Shown here: piece after piece, positions 1-8,533 of the stretch | Numbering within the stretch: the stretch's first letter is position 1 | How the letters are laid out: each line of letters starts with the position of its first letter | Source: Bradyrhizobium lablabi | GTDB taxonomy: Bacteria > Pseudomonadota > Alphaproteobacteria > Rhizobiales > Xanthobacteraceae | Assembly (NCBI RefSeq): GCF_018129385.1 | Contig: NZ_JAFCLN010000005.1 | Coordinates: 124,001-188,000, forward strand | Direction: 5' to 3' | Length of the DNA stretch: 64,000 nt | Translations under genes and position numbers: made by a program | Notes under the pieces: model-generated | The model's database searches: none | Seen by the model: the letters and a program-made list of their open reading frames with translations, nothing else | Told to the model about the DNA's origin: nothing

Positions 1-1052
1 TCTCCACGGTTGCGCTGGCGATCGGGCTGCTCGTCGGCAGGACGCTACAGCCGGGCGCCGGCTTCAACATCGATCCCACCGCGATCGATCCGAAAGCGGT
101 CGCCACCTACGTCACCAAGGCCAAGGAAGAAGGCATCGTCTCGCATCTGATGGCGATCATTCCCGACAGCTTCATCGGGGCGCTCGCGCGCGGCGACCTC
201 TTGCAGGTGCTCCTGATCTCGATCCTCTCGGGCTTTGCCATCGCCTATATGGGCAAGGCGGGTGAGCCGATCGCCTACGCGATCGACCAGGCCGCAAAAG
301 TGTTTTTCGGCGTGATCCGCATCATCGTTCGCGTTGCCCCTATCGGAGCTTTCGGCGCGATGGCGTTCACCGTCGGCGCCTATGGCCTCGGCTCACTCTG
401 GAACCTGATTGCGCTGATCGGCACGTTCTATCTCACGAGCGTCTTGTTCGTGCTGATCGTGCTCGGATCGATCGCGCGGATTTCCGGTTTCTCCATCCTG
501 CGCTTCATCGCCTACATCAAGGACGAGCTTCTGATCGTGCTCGGCACGTCGTCATCCGAGACGGTGCTGCCGCAGATGATCCAGAAGATGGAGCATCTCG
601 GCGCCTCGCGTTCGGTGGTCGGCCTCGTGATTCCGACCGGCTACAGCTTCAACCTCGACGGCACCAACATCTACATGACGCTGGCGACGCTGTTCCTGGC
701 GCAGGCGACCAACACGCCGCTGACGATCTGGCAAGAACTCGGCATTCTCGGCATCGCCATGATCACCTCCAAGGGCGCCTCGGGCGTGACTGGTGCGGGC
801 TTCATCACGCTGGCGGCGACGCTCTCCATCGTGCCCGACATTCCCATCCAGTCGCTCGCCATTCTGGTCGGTATCGACAAGTTCATGAGCGAATGCCGGG
901 CGCTGACCAACCTGATCGGCAATGGCGTCGCCTGTGTCGTGATCAGCCGCTCCGAAGGCGAGCTCGACAAGGACAAGCTGCACGAGACCATGGCGCACCC
1001 GATCGAGCTCGGCGAAGCCCTCGAGCCGGGCGCGAGTACCGAGCAGGCCTGA
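1..1052 (+). CDS. dctA: C4-dicarboxylate:cation symporter DctA (5' truncated by window edge)
   Basis: Inner-membrane symporter that imports succinate, fumarate and malate with cations. The reading frame is open from base 3, and the translation before the first internal Met ([20 protein letters not shown]) is typical DctA sequence, so the true start lies left of the window. Visible hallmarks are the serine-rich re-entrant loop [12 protein letters not shown] (about 543-578), the substrate/cation motif [12 protein letters not shown] (about 648-683) and the LTNLIGNG segment near 903-926. These residues are those of the DAACS family, and the closeness to DctA makes C4-dicarboxylates the likely substrate, although Bradyrhizobium-type genomes carry several paralogues. 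The next gene in the same direction starts 167 bp downstream, so co-transcription is uncertain. Confidence 0.9.
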   Translation, partial: STVALAIGLLVGRTLQPGAGFNIDPTAIDPKAVATYVTKAKEEGIVSHLMAIIPDSFIGALARGDLLQVLLISILSGFAIAYMGKAGEPIAYAIDQAAKVFFGVIRIIVRVAPIGAFGAMAFTVGAYGLGSLWNLIALIGTFYLTSVLFVLIVLGSIARISGFSILRFIAYIKDELLIVLGTSSSETVLPQMIQKMEHLGASRSVVGLVIPTGYSFNLDGTNIYMTLATLFLAQATNTPLTIWQELGILGIAMITSKGASGVTGAGFITLAATLSIVPDIPIQSLAILVGIDKFMSECRALTNLIGNGVACVVISRSEGELDKDKLHETMAHPIELGEALEPGASTEQA

Positions 1053-1219
1053 GAGCGGGAAGAAACAGGCCCCTTTCCACCCCCGCAGCCATGCGGTCGG
1101 GGAATCGTGAAGCCATTCCTGAAAAAATCATGGCTTCGCGAAAGAAAAGCCCGGTCGATCTGAGAGCATGCGGCCCGGGAGCCGTATGCGGCTACCCCAA
1201 TTTCAAAAAGGAGACCGTC

Positions 1220-2269
1220 ATGTCGACGTCATTCAACCGCCAGCGCCGCCGCTTCTTCGGCCTTGCCGCCGGAATCGCCGCCGCAACGAAGTTTGGCTTC
1301 GCGGGAAGCGCGAGCGCTCAAACGAAGGGCGGTGCGGCGCAGATTCCCGCGATCAAGCCGGGGACCAATACGTCGTTTGCGCCGCTGAAGCAGGTTGAAG
1401 CAGGTGTGCTGAATGTGGGTTACGCCGAGGCCGGTCCCGCTGGCGGTCCGGTGGTGATCCTGCTGCACGGCTGGCCCTACGACATCTACAGCTATGCCGA
1501 TGTCGCGCCATTGCTGGCGGCGGCGGGCTATCGCGTGATCATCCCGTATTTGCGCGGCTACGGAAGCACGACCTTCCGGTCTGCGGAGACCATGCGCAGC
1601 GGCCAGCCGGTGGCGGTTTCCGCCGACATTATCGCACTGATGGACGCGTTGAAGATCGAGAAAGCGGTGCTCGGCGGCTACGATTGGGGCGCGCGTACCG
1701 CCAACATCATGGCGGCGCTCTGGCCCGAGCGCGTCAAGGCCATGGTGTCGGTCAGCGGCTATCTGATTGGCAGCCAGCAGGCCGGACGAATGCCGCTGCC
1801 GCCCAAGGCCGAGCTGGAATGGTGGTACCAGTTCTACTTCTCGACCGAGCGCGGCCGCGCCGGCTATGACAAATACCGGCACGATTTTGCAAAGCTGATC
1901 TGGCAGCTCGCTTCGCCGAAATGGCATTTCGACGATGCGACGTTCGAGCGAAGCGCTGCGGCCTTCAACAATGCCGATCACGTCGACATCGTGATCCACA
2001 ATTACCGCTGGCGGCTCGGTCTTGCCGAGGGCGAGGCAAAATTCGACGAGTTCGAAAAGAAGCTGGCGCAGGCTCCGGTCATCTCGGTACCGACCATCAC
2101 GATGGAAGGCGACGCCAACGGCGCGCCGCACCCCGAGCCCAGCGCCTACGCCAAAAAATTCTCGGGTAAATACGAGCACCGGCTGCTCACAGGCGGCATT
2201 GGGCACAACCTGCCGCAGGAAGCGCCGCAGGCCTTTGCGCAGGCAATCGTCGATATCGCCAACGGCTGA
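1220..2269 (+). CDS. Tat-exported alpha/beta hydrolase, epoxide-hydrolase/dehalogenase-like
   Basis: Predicted periplasmic hydrolase of 349 aa. The N-terminus has a twin-arginine signal (RQRRRFFGL, residues 7-15), a hydrophobic stretch and an Ala-X-Ala cleavage site near residue 33. The mature part has the oxyanion-hole motif HGWP (83-86) and a nucleophile elbow GYDWGA (153-158), in which the nucleophile is Asp155, as in epoxide hydrolases and haloalkane dehalogenases. The catalytic His is probably H329 in GIGHNLPQE. The ATG at 1220 follows AAAAAGGAG and was preferred over the much longer open frame because the Tat signal starts there. The true substrate is unknown. A P460-type cytochrome starts 14 bp after the stop, suggesting a two-gene operon. 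Confidence 0.85.
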   Translation: MSTSFNRQRRRFFGLAAGIAAATKFGFAGSASAQTKGGAAQIPAIKPGTNTSFAPLKQVEAGVLNVGYAEAGPAGGPVVILLHGWPYDIYSYADVAPLLAAAGYRVIIPYLRGYGSTTFRSAETMRSGQPVAVSADIIALMDALKIEKAVLGGYDWGARTANIMAALWPERVKAMVSVSGYLIGSQQAGRMPLPPKAELEWWYQFYFSTERGRAGYDKYRHDFAKLIWQLASPKWHFDDATFERSAAAFNNADHVDIVIHNYRWRLGLAEGEAKFDEFEKKLAQAPVISVPTITMEGDANGAPHPEPSAYAKKFSGKYEHRLLTGGIGHNLPQEAPQAFAQAIVDIANG

Positions 2270-2283
2270 TCCGGAACAACGAC

Positions 2284-2778
2284 ATGAAAAAAATCCTTCT
2301 AGCGCTGGCCATCGCCGGCGCAACCGGTCTCGCGGTCTCTTCGCTTGTCGCTGCTACCGTCGATGAGGCGTCTCCGATCTTCGGCGTCAAGATTCCGCAT
2401 GGCTACCGCGAATGGCAGATGATCGGGGTGGCGCATGAAGCAGGCGTCGACGAGCTTCGGGGCGTGCTCGGCAACGCCACCGCCATGAAAGCCTATCGGC
2501 AGCACACCCTGCCGTTTCCCGATGGCACCGTGCTGGCAAAACTCGCGTGGAAGCACGTTCCGTTGCCCGGGCTTAACGGAGCTTTCGTGACCGGCGCGAG
2601 CACCACGGTGCAGATCATGGTCAAGGATTCCAAAAAATATGCCGCGACCGGCGGCTGGGGTTTTGGCCGCTTCATCGACGGCAAGCCTGCCGACGAGGCG
2701 CAGCACAAGACGTGCTTTGGCTGCCATCAGGCCCATGCCGGCGATCATGATTTCGTCTTCACGCGGTACGCGCACTGA
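2284..2778 (+). CDS. cytochrome P460 family protein, exported
   Basis: Small exported c-type haem protein of 164 aa. It has an N-terminal signal peptide (cleavage near residue 23) and one C-terminal haem-binding motif CFGCH (144-148), the layout of the cytochrome P460 family. The body contains the region around GYREWQ (40-45) and the run leading into WGFGRFIDG (125-133) found in this family. P460 proteins are periplasmic haem enzymes that oxidise hydroxylamine in ammonia oxidisers; in heterotrophs such as this one the role is mostly unassigned. It lies 14 bp behind the Tat-exported hydrolase and the two may act together in the periplasm (inference). The ribosome binding site is weak. Confidence 0.8.
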   Translation: MKKILLALAIAGATGLAVSSLVAATVDEASPIFGVKIPHGYREWQMIGVAHEAGVDELRGVLGNATAMKAYRQHTLPFPDGTVLAKLAWKHVPLPGLNGAFVTGASTTVQIMVKDSKKYAATGGWGFGRFIDGKPADEAQHKTCFGCHQAHAGDHDFVFTRYAH

Positions 2779-2889
2779 CAAAGACGAATGGCCGGGCGCA
2801 TCGATGTGGTGATAAGCCCGGCCCGGTCTGGCGCAGTTGCCGCTGCGGCGTTAGCTTGCCTGCGCAGCGGCAAGACGAGGGATCAAGCT

Positions 2890-3249
2890 TTGGCCATCAC
2901 CATCTACGGTATCAAGAACTGCGACACCATGAAGAAGGCGCGCGCCTGGCTCGACGGCAAGGGCGTCGCCTACGGCTTCCATGACTACAAGGCCGCCGGC
3001 ATCGACAAGGACAAGCTGAAGGGCTGGGCCGACAAGGTCGGCTGGGAGACGCTGCTCAACCGCGCCGGTACGACGTTCAAGAAACTGCCCGATGCGGACA
3101 AGGAAGGCCTGACCGAGAAGAAGGCGCTCGCCCTGATGCTGGCACAGCCGTCGATGATCAAGCGACCGGTACTCGAGCACGGCGGCAAGCTGCTGGTCGG
3201 CTTCAAGCCGGATGTCTATGCGAAGGAAGTGGGCGGTAAAGGCCGGTAA
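2890..3249 (+). CDS. ArsC/Spx/YffB-like thioredoxin-fold protein
   Basis: Cytoplasmic protein of 119 aa of the ArsC-like family, YffB/Spx subgroup. It opens with ITIYGIKNCDTMKKA, where Cys11 is the single conserved redox cysteine, and ends with RPVLEHGGKLLVGF, the Arg-Pro-Val loop used by ArsC-type proteins. Family members are glutathione-dependent reductases or regulators; arsenate reduction is not implied. The start chosen is TTG 2890, preceded by GAGGGA at 2877-2882. It gives the usual family length, whereas the upstream extension to 2788 has no homology-like sequence. Confidence 0.85.
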   Translation: MAITIYGIKNCDTMKKARAWLDGKGVAYGFHDYKAAGIDKDKLKGWADKVGWETLLNRAGTTFKKLPDADKEGLTEKKALALMLAQPSMIKRPVLEHGGKLLVGFKPDVYAKEVGGKGR

Positions 3250-3252
3250 GGT

Positions 3253-3873
3253 CTAATCCAGCTCGATCACGTCATCGCCTGCGCGGGCGGCTCCCGCCGA
3301 GGGCACGAAATCCCGATCGATGACGGCGCTGACGATCGTAATCGGTGCGCCCGACCGAAGCCCCATCAGGTTCCTGACCTTGAAGCCGCCGTCGATGCTG
3401 ATGGCCTTGTAGGATCCGACAATCTGCTCGACGGCGTCGGCTTTTCCGAACGGCAGCAGCAGCCGTTCGTAGGAAACATCCCTGCCGTCGGAATCCTGAA
3501 CGGTCGAAATCGCGTAGGCCGGACGCCGGTGCGAAAGGCAGGCGCGGTAGGACGGCAGCACGCGCGCATAACGGTCTGGCCCGATCGCATCATCGAGATA
3601 GCTGTTATGGAGATTGTCGGATCTGGCACTCTTGTTGCCGTAAGCCGCGGCAAGCTGCGAGCCGTTCTGCGTGATCAGGAATCGGACGCCGTCACCGCTG
3701 CCTACGACGTCCAGTCCCATCATGTCGGGAAGCTCATCGGCGAAGGCTTCAGGCCGGAAGTCCGCGAGCAGGGGCAAGCCGCCGCGCTTGCGCGCGGCGC
3801 GGAGCCAGGCGTTGAGGAACACCCGCTGCCTGATCGACCGGATCACGGAGGGGTTGCTGCTGACAAATTGCAT
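3253..3873 (-). CDS. PAS_5 domain protein (downstream copy)
   Basis: Protein of 206 aa that appears to consist of one PAS_5 (DUF1457-like) sensory domain. Recognisable blocks are a start with SNPSVIRSIRQRVFLNAWL, the central ELPDMM, the SYLDDAIGP region and the YERLLLPFG strand near the end of the fold. No output domain or membrane segment follows. These single-PAS proteins are common and multicopy in Bradyrhizobium-type genomes and are of unknown function. Start ATG 3873 was chosen by alignment with the neighbouring paralogue. It lies 8 bp after the stop of that paralogue, so the two form an operon and probably a duplication. Confidence 0.8.
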   Translation of the reverse strand: MQFVSSNPSVIRSIRQRVFLNAWLRAARKRGGLPLLADFRPEAFADELPDMMGLDVVGSGDGVRFLITQNGSQLAAAYGNKSARSDNLHNSYLDDAIGPDRYARVLPSYRACLSHRRPAYAISTVQDSDGRDVSYERLLLPFGKADAVEQIVGSYKAISIDGGFKVRNLMGLRSGAPITIVSAVIDRDFVPSAGAARAGDDVIELD

Positions 3874-3881
3874 CGGCGCGG

Positions 3882-4490
3882 TCAGCCGAATTCGAGCATG
3901 TCGCGCGGCGCGATGCGGCCCGGCGAACGATGGAAGAGATCGCGGTCGATGATGGTGCGCAGTTTCGGTACCGGGAGCGTGTCGTTGCCGCGCATCAGGT
4001 TCTTGATCTCGAACCCGCCGTCTTCGCAGATCGTTTTCAGGGAAGCGATGATGTGGTTGACGCGACCTTCCTGCGCGAACGGCAGCAGCAGCCGCTCGTA
4101 GTTGACGATGCGCCCGTAGATGTCGTCGATCTGCGAGATCGTGTAGGCCGGCAGGCCGCGCGCGATGCATTCGTGATAGACCGGCATCACGATCGGCGCG
4201 AGCCGCGCGCCGAGATACTCGTCGAGATAGCGTCCCTTGCCGGTGTGGCCATAGGCACTCGACATCCGCGTGCCGTCGCTGTCGATGATCAGGCGCGGCG
4301 GCATCTCTTCGGAATGAACGGTGTAGTAGACGAGATCCGGAAGCTCGTCCTCGATGCGAGCCGGATTGTATTCGCCAATGGCGGGCAGCTTCTGCTCGCG
4401 GGCATAAAGCCGCAGCCAGGTATTGAGTAAGTCCCGCTGCCTGATCGATTTGACGACCGTCGGGTTGGCGCTCTCAAACTGCACGGCCAT
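3882..4490 (-). CDS. PAS_5 domain protein (upstream copy)
   Basis: Protein of 202 aa and the clear paralogue of the gene directly downstream. Matching blocks in the same order are VVKSIRQRDLLNTWL, EDELPDLV, YLDEYLGARLAP and NYERLLLPFA. It is again a lone PAS_5 domain without an effector domain, presumably a soluble sensor or adaptor. ATG 4490 was chosen because it aligns the two proteins; an ATG at 4535 would add 15 residues with no counterpart in the partner. The gene diverges from the liv operon across about 320 bp. Confidence 0.8.
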   Translation of the reverse strand: MAVQFESANPTVVKSIRQRDLLNTWLRLYAREQKLPAIGEYNPARIEDELPDLVYYTVHSEEMPPRLIIDSDGTRMSSAYGHTGKGRYLDEYLGARLAPIVMPVYHECIARGLPAYTISQIDDIYGRIVNYERLLLPFAQEGRVNHIIASLKTICEDGGFEIKNLMRGNDTLPVPKLRTIIDRDLFHRSPGRIAPRDMLEFG

Positions 4491-4811
4491 GAAATCCGTT
4501 CTGGAAACGAACGCCAAAGCTTCGGCCGGAGGCACAAATTTTCTATGAAGGATGCGGAAACCGGCAAAATACCGTTAATGGCTGCTTTCCGGCGCGCGGA
4601 ACAGCGCGTCGGTATTCGACTAATGGCGGAGCCCGCAGCGACCCACAGGAGCACAGCTTTCCGCCTTGCCTAAACGGCTCAGATAGCGGCATATTCCGCC
4701 GCCGGAGGGGTAGGTCCCGGGACGGTCCAAGACGTCCGGGAGAACCTGCCGGGTAACTAAAATCGGCCGTGCGCGCTGGGACGCCGCAACAGGCTGACGG
4801 GGGAAATTTGT
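4491..4811. other. divergent intergenic region between PAS_5 genes and liv operon
   Basis: About 320 bp without a convincing gene. It must hold the promoters for both directions. A purine-rich GGGGGA at about 4799-4804 is the ribosome binding site of livG. I could not identify a confident -35/-10 pair or operator. Confidence 0.5.
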
Positions 4812-5567
4812 TTGGCTGATGAGTTCATTCTCGAAACCAACGGACTGACCAAGGAGTTCGCGGGGTTCTTTGCCGTACGCGATGTCTCGCTCAGGGTTCG
4901 CCGGGGTTCCATTCATGCGTTGATCGGTCCCAACGGGGCCGGCAAGACGACGTGCTTCAACCTCCTGACCAAGTTTCTACAGCCGACGGCGGGAAACATC
5001 CTCTACAAGGGACAGGACATCACGGCGATGAAGCCGGCCGATGTGGCGCGGCTGGGCCTCGTTCGTTCGTTCCAGATTTCGGCGGTGTTTCCGCATCTAA
5101 CGGCGCTGGAAAATGTGCGGGTGGCGCTACAGCGCCAGCACGGCCATTCGTTCGATTTCTGGCGCTCCAAATCGATCCTCGATCGCTTCAACCCGCGCGC
5201 CCATGAACTGCTGAACGACGTCGGTCTGAGCGAGTTCGCCAACATTCCGGCGGTCGAGATGCCCTATGGCCGCAAGCGCGCGCTTGAGATCGCCACCACG
5301 CTCGCGCTCGACCCGGAGATGATGCTGCTGGACGAGCCGATGGCCGGCATGGGCCACGAGGACATCGACAAGATCCAGGCGCTGATCAAGCGCATCTCGG
5401 CGAAGCACACCATTCTGATGGTCGAGCATAATCTCTCCGTGGTCGCCAACCTCTCCGACATCATCACCGTGCTGACGCGCGGGCAGGTGCTTGCGGAAGG
5501 CAACTACGCCAACCTCTCCAAGGACGAGCGCGTCAAGGAAGCCTATCTGGGAGCCGGTCATGCCTGA
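4812..5567 (+). CDS. livG: branched-chain amino acid-type ABC transporter ATP-binding protein LivG
   Basis: First ATPase subunit (251 aa) of a HAAT-family importer, acting on the cytoplasmic face with LivF under the LivH/LivM permeases. Walker A is GPNGAGKT (39-46), and the ABC signature is the degenerate form PYGRKRALEIA (151-161) typical of LivG. Walker B is MMLLDEP (170-176), and the switch His lies in MVEHNL. The start is TTG 4812 behind GACGGGGGAAA. The end overlaps livF by 8 bp, indicating translational coupling. The substrate cannot be told from sequence: HAAT systems in these genomes carry branched-chain amino acids, amides, urea or aromatic acids. Confidence 0.92.
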   Translation: MADEFILETNGLTKEFAGFFAVRDVSLRVRRGSIHALIGPNGAGKTTCFNLLTKFLQPTAGNILYKGQDITAMKPADVARLGLVRSFQISAVFPHLTALENVRVALQRQHGHSFDFWRSKSILDRFNPRAHELLNDVGLSEFANIPAVEMPYGRKRALEIATTLALDPEMMLLDEPMAGMGHEDIDKIQALIKRISAKHTILMVEHNLSVVANLSDIITVLTRGQVLAEGNYANLSKDERVKEAYLGAGHA

Positions 5568-6297
5568 GGTGAAAACGGCCGGGGCGCAGGCTGCCGGCGG
5601 GCAGGTGCTGTCCGTCTCCAACCTCGAGGCCTGGTATGGCGAATCGCACATCCTTCACGGCATCAATTTCGACGTGAGTGCCGGCGAGGTCGTGACCCTG
5701 CTCGGCCGCAACGGCGCCGGCAAGACCACGACGCTGAAATCGGTGATGGGGATCATCGGCAAGCGCAGCGGCTCGATCGTGTTCGACGGCAAGAATATCG
5801 CGCGCGCTACGTCGGACCAGATCGCTCGCATGGGCGTGGCGTTTTGCCCCGAGGAGCGCGGCATTTTCGCCAGTCTCGACGTTCGCGAAAACCTGTTGTT
5901 GCCGCCGGTGGTGCGCGCCGGAGGGCTGACGCTCGATCAGATCTTCGACCTGTTTCCAAACCTGAAAGAGCGCCTCAACAGCCAGGGCACAAAACTGTCC
6001 GGCGGCGAGCAGCAGATGCTGGCGATCGCGCGCATCCTGCGCACCGGCGCGCGCTTCTTGATGCTGGATGAGCCGACCGAAGGGCTCGCGCCCGTCATCA
6101 TCCAGCAGATCGGCCACACCATCGCGCGGCTGAAGAAGGAAGGTTTCACCATCCTGCTGGTGGAGCAGAATTTCCGGTTCGCCTCCACGGTTGCGGACCG
6201 CTACTACATCGTCGAGCACGGCAAGGTGATCGACGGTTTTGCCAACTCGGAATTGTCCGCCAACATGGACAAGCTCCACACCTATCTCGGCGTCTGA
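5560..6297 (+). CDS. livF: branched-chain amino acid-type ABC transporter ATP-binding protein LivF
   Basis: Second ATPase subunit, 245 aa. Walker A LGRNGAGKT occupies 48-56, the canonical signature LSGGEQQMLAIARIL starts at residue 146, and Walker B is FLMLDEPTEG (166-175). The ATG at 5560 lies inside the last codons of livG (8-bp overlap) and gives a protein of family length. An N-terminal Ala/Gly-rich lead of about 15 residues precedes the domain. It forms the heterodimer partner of LivG in the same operon. Confidence 0.92.
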   Translation: MPEVKTAGAQAAGGQVLSVSNLEAWYGESHILHGINFDVSAGEVVTLLGRNGAGKTTTLKSVMGIIGKRSGSIVFDGKNIARATSDQIARMGVAFCPEERGIFASLDVRENLLLPPVVRAGGLTLDQIFDLFPNLKERLNSQGTKLSGGEQQMLAIARILRTGARFLMLDEPTEGLAPVIIQQIGHTIARLKKEGFTILLVEQNFRFASTVADRYYIVEHGKVIDGFANSELSANMDKLHTYLGV

Positions 6298-6338
6298 AAT
6301 ACCGGAAAATGCATTTAGTCTAGTTTCAGGGAGCAACG

Positions 6339-7559
6339 ATGAAACAGCAACTCTCCGCTCTTCTCCTCGGCACCGCGCTGGCGCTCGGCTCGGGCACCGC
6401 CGCTTTTGCGCAGGACAAGAACGTCAAGATCGGCGTGCTGACCGACAATTCCGGCCTCTATTCCGACCTCGGCGGCGCCGGCTCGACGCTCGCCGCGCAG
6501 ATGGCCGTGGAAGATTCCGGCCTTGCCGCCAAGGGCTGGAAGGTCGATGTGATCTCGGCCGACCACCAGAACAAGCCCGACATTGCCACCAACATCGGGC
6601 GGCAATGGATCGATGTCGAGAAAGTCGACATCTTCATGGATGTCTTGAACTCCGGCGTGGCGCTGGCGACCAACAATCTGGTCAAGGAAAAGAATGTGGT
6701 CATGATCAACACCGGCGCGGCGACGTCGGATCTGACCAATGCGCAGTGCTCGCCGAATACCATCCACTGGGTCTACGATACCTATATGCTCGCCAACTCC
6801 ACCGGCCAGGCGCTGGTGAAGGCAGGCGGCAACACCTGGTACTTCCTCACGGCCGACTACGCCTTTGGCCATGCGCTGGAGCGCGATACGTCCGCGGTGG
6901 TGACGAAGGCCGGCGGCAAGGTGATCGGCGCCGTGCGGCACCCGCTGAACACGGCGGACTTCTCCTCGTTCCTGCTACAGGCGCAGGCCTCGAAAGCCAA
7001 GATCATCGGCATGTCGAATGCCGGCGGCGATACCACCAACACCATCAAGCAGGCGTCCGAGTTCGGCATCGTCGCGGGCGGGCAGAAGCTCGCCGGTCTC
7101 TTGCTGTTCATCACCGACGTCCACTCGCTCGGCCTGAAGGTGGCGCAGGGCCTGAACTTCACCGAGACCTTCTACTGGGACCTCAACGACGACACGCGCG
7201 CCTTCTCCAAGCGTTTTTCCGAGCGCATGAAGAACAAGGCGATGCCGTCGATGGTGCAGGCCGGCGTCTATTCGGGCCTGCTGCATTACTTCAAGGCGCT
7301 GGAAGCGATGGGCGGCAATCCGCATGACGGCGCCAAGGTGGTGGCCAAGATGAAGGAGATGCCGACGGACGACAAACTGTTCGGCAAGGGCACGATCCGC
7401 GCCGACGGCCGCAAGTTGCATCCGGCCTATTTGTTCGAGGTCAAGAAGCCCGAGGAATCCAAGGGCCCGTGGGACTATTACAAGCTGGTCGGAACCACCC
7501 CGGCAGACCAGGCGTTCCGGCCGCTTTCGGAAAGCGCCTGCGCGCTGGTAAAGAAGTAA
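6339..7559 (+). CDS. ABC transporter substrate-binding protein (HAAT/LivK type)
   Basis: Periplasmic type-I binding protein of 406 aa that delivers substrate to LivHMGF. Signal peptide residues 1-25 end in AAFAQ; the mature protein opens with KNVKIGVLTDNSGLY, the first strand and ligand loop of the Peripla_BP_6 fold. A strong AGGGAG lies at 6326-6331. It is followed by a stable hairpin at 7567-7597 before livH, which should raise its mRNA level above that of the permease genes. A very similar paralogue is encoded at 31148-32374, with shared blocks such as FLTADYAFGHALERDTSAVV and ESKGPWDYYKL. Confidence 0.92.
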   Translation: MKQQLSALLLGTALALGSGTAAFAQDKNVKIGVLTDNSGLYSDLGGAGSTLAAQMAVEDSGLAAKGWKVDVISADHQNKPDIATNIGRQWIDVEKVDIFMDVLNSGVALATNNLVKEKNVVMINTGAATSDLTNAQCSPNTIHWVYDTYMLANSTGQALVKAGGNTWYFLTADYAFGHALERDTSAVVTKAGGKVIGAVRHPLNTADFSSFLLQAQASKAKIIGMSNAGGDTTNTIKQASEFGIVAGGQKLAGLLLFITDVHSLGLKVAQGLNFTETFYWDLNDDTRAFSKRFSERMKNKAMPSMVQAGVYSGLLHYFKALEAMGGNPHDGAKVVAKMKEMPTDDKLFGKGTIRADGRKLHPAYLFEVKKPEESKGPWDYYKLVGTTPADQAFRPLSESACALVKK

Positions 7560-7566
7560 GAGAAAC

Positions 7567-7602
7567 CCGCCGGCGCGGCATCTGCGTGCGCCGGCGGATT
7601 TT
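7567..7602 (+). terminator. intra-operon hairpin/attenuator between binding-protein and permease genes
   Basis: Perfect 10-bp inverted repeat: CCGCCGGCGC (7567-7576) and GCGCCGGCGG (7588-7597), with an 11-nt loop, followed by ATTTTC. It sits just 8 nt after the binding-protein stop and 47 nt before livH. This is the classic position of a partial terminator or 3' stabilising stem. Confidence 0.75.
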
Positions 7603-7644
7603 CATCTCCCGCGTGAGGCGGGATCAGTTGCGAAAGATCGATCG

Positions 7645-8532
7645 ATGCAAGCTCTCTACGCGCAGCTTCTGGTGGGACTGATCAACGGCTCGTTCTACGC
7701 GCTGCTCAGCCTCGGGCTCGCCGTCATCTTCGGCATGCTCAATATCATCAATTTCGCCCATGGTGCGCTCTACATGATGGGCGCGTTCTGCGCCTACTTC
7801 CTGCTCGACCTCGCCGGCATCGGCTACTGGTGGGCGCTGATCATCGCGCCGATCGCGGTCGGCATTTTCGGCATGATCCTGGAGCGGACCATGCTGCAAT
7901 GGCTCTCCGGGCTCGACCACCTCTACGGCCTGCTGCTCACCTTCGGCATCGCGCTGATCGTGCAGGGCATCTTCCAGAATTATTTTGGCTCCTCGGGCCT
8001 GCCTTACGCGATTCCCGACTATCCCAAGATATTCGGCTTCAACGGGCTGCAAGGCGGCATGAATCTCGGCTTCATGTTCCTGCCGATCTACCGCGGCTGG
8101 GTGGTGGTGTTCTCGCTGGTCGTCTGCCTTGCCACCTGGTACCTGATCGAGAAAACGCAGCTCGGCGCTTACTTGCGCGCCGCCACCGAAAATCCGACGC
8201 TGGTGCGCGCCTTCGGCATCAACGTCCCGCGCATGATCACGCTGACCTATGGTCTTGGCGTTGGCCTCGCAGCGCTTGCCGGCGTGCTGTCGGCGCCGAT
8301 CAACCAGGTCCGGCCGCTGATGGGCGCCGACCTCATCATCGTGGTGTTCGCGGTGGTCGTGATCGGCGGCATGGGCTCGATCATGGGCTCGATCATCACC
8401 GGCTTTGCGCTCGGAGTGATCGAGGGACTTACAAAATACTTTTATCCCGAGGCCTCCAACACCGTGGTGTTCGTGCTGATGGTGCTGGTGCTGCTGGTGA
8501 AGCCAACGGGACTGACGGGACGGGCGGCCTGA
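7645..8532 (+). CDS. livH: branched-chain amino acid-type ABC permease LivH
   Basis: Membrane permease of 295 aa with about eight hydrophobic segments. The opening LLVGLINGSFYALLSLGLAV followed by FGMLNIINFAHG is diagnostic of LivH. The cytoplasmic coupling region ENPTLVRAFGIN (about 186-197) and the motif GGMGSIMGS near the C-terminus are present. ATG 7645 was chosen because the LivH homology begins immediately. One base separates its stop from the livM start. Confidence 0.93.
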   Translation: MQALYAQLLVGLINGSFYALLSLGLAVIFGMLNIINFAHGALYMMGAFCAYFLLDLAGIGYWWALIIAPIAVGIFGMILERTMLQWLSGLDHLYGLLLTFGIALIVQGIFQNYFGSSGLPYAIPDYPKIFGFNGLQGGMNLGFMFLPIYRGWVVVFSLVVCLATWYLIEKTQLGAYLRAATENPTLVRAFGINVPRMITLTYGLGVGLAALAGVLSAPINQVRPLMGADLIIVVFAVVVIGGMGSIMGSIITGFALGVIEGLTKYFYPEASNTVVFVLMVLVLLVKPTGLTGRAA

Positions 8533-8533
8533 C

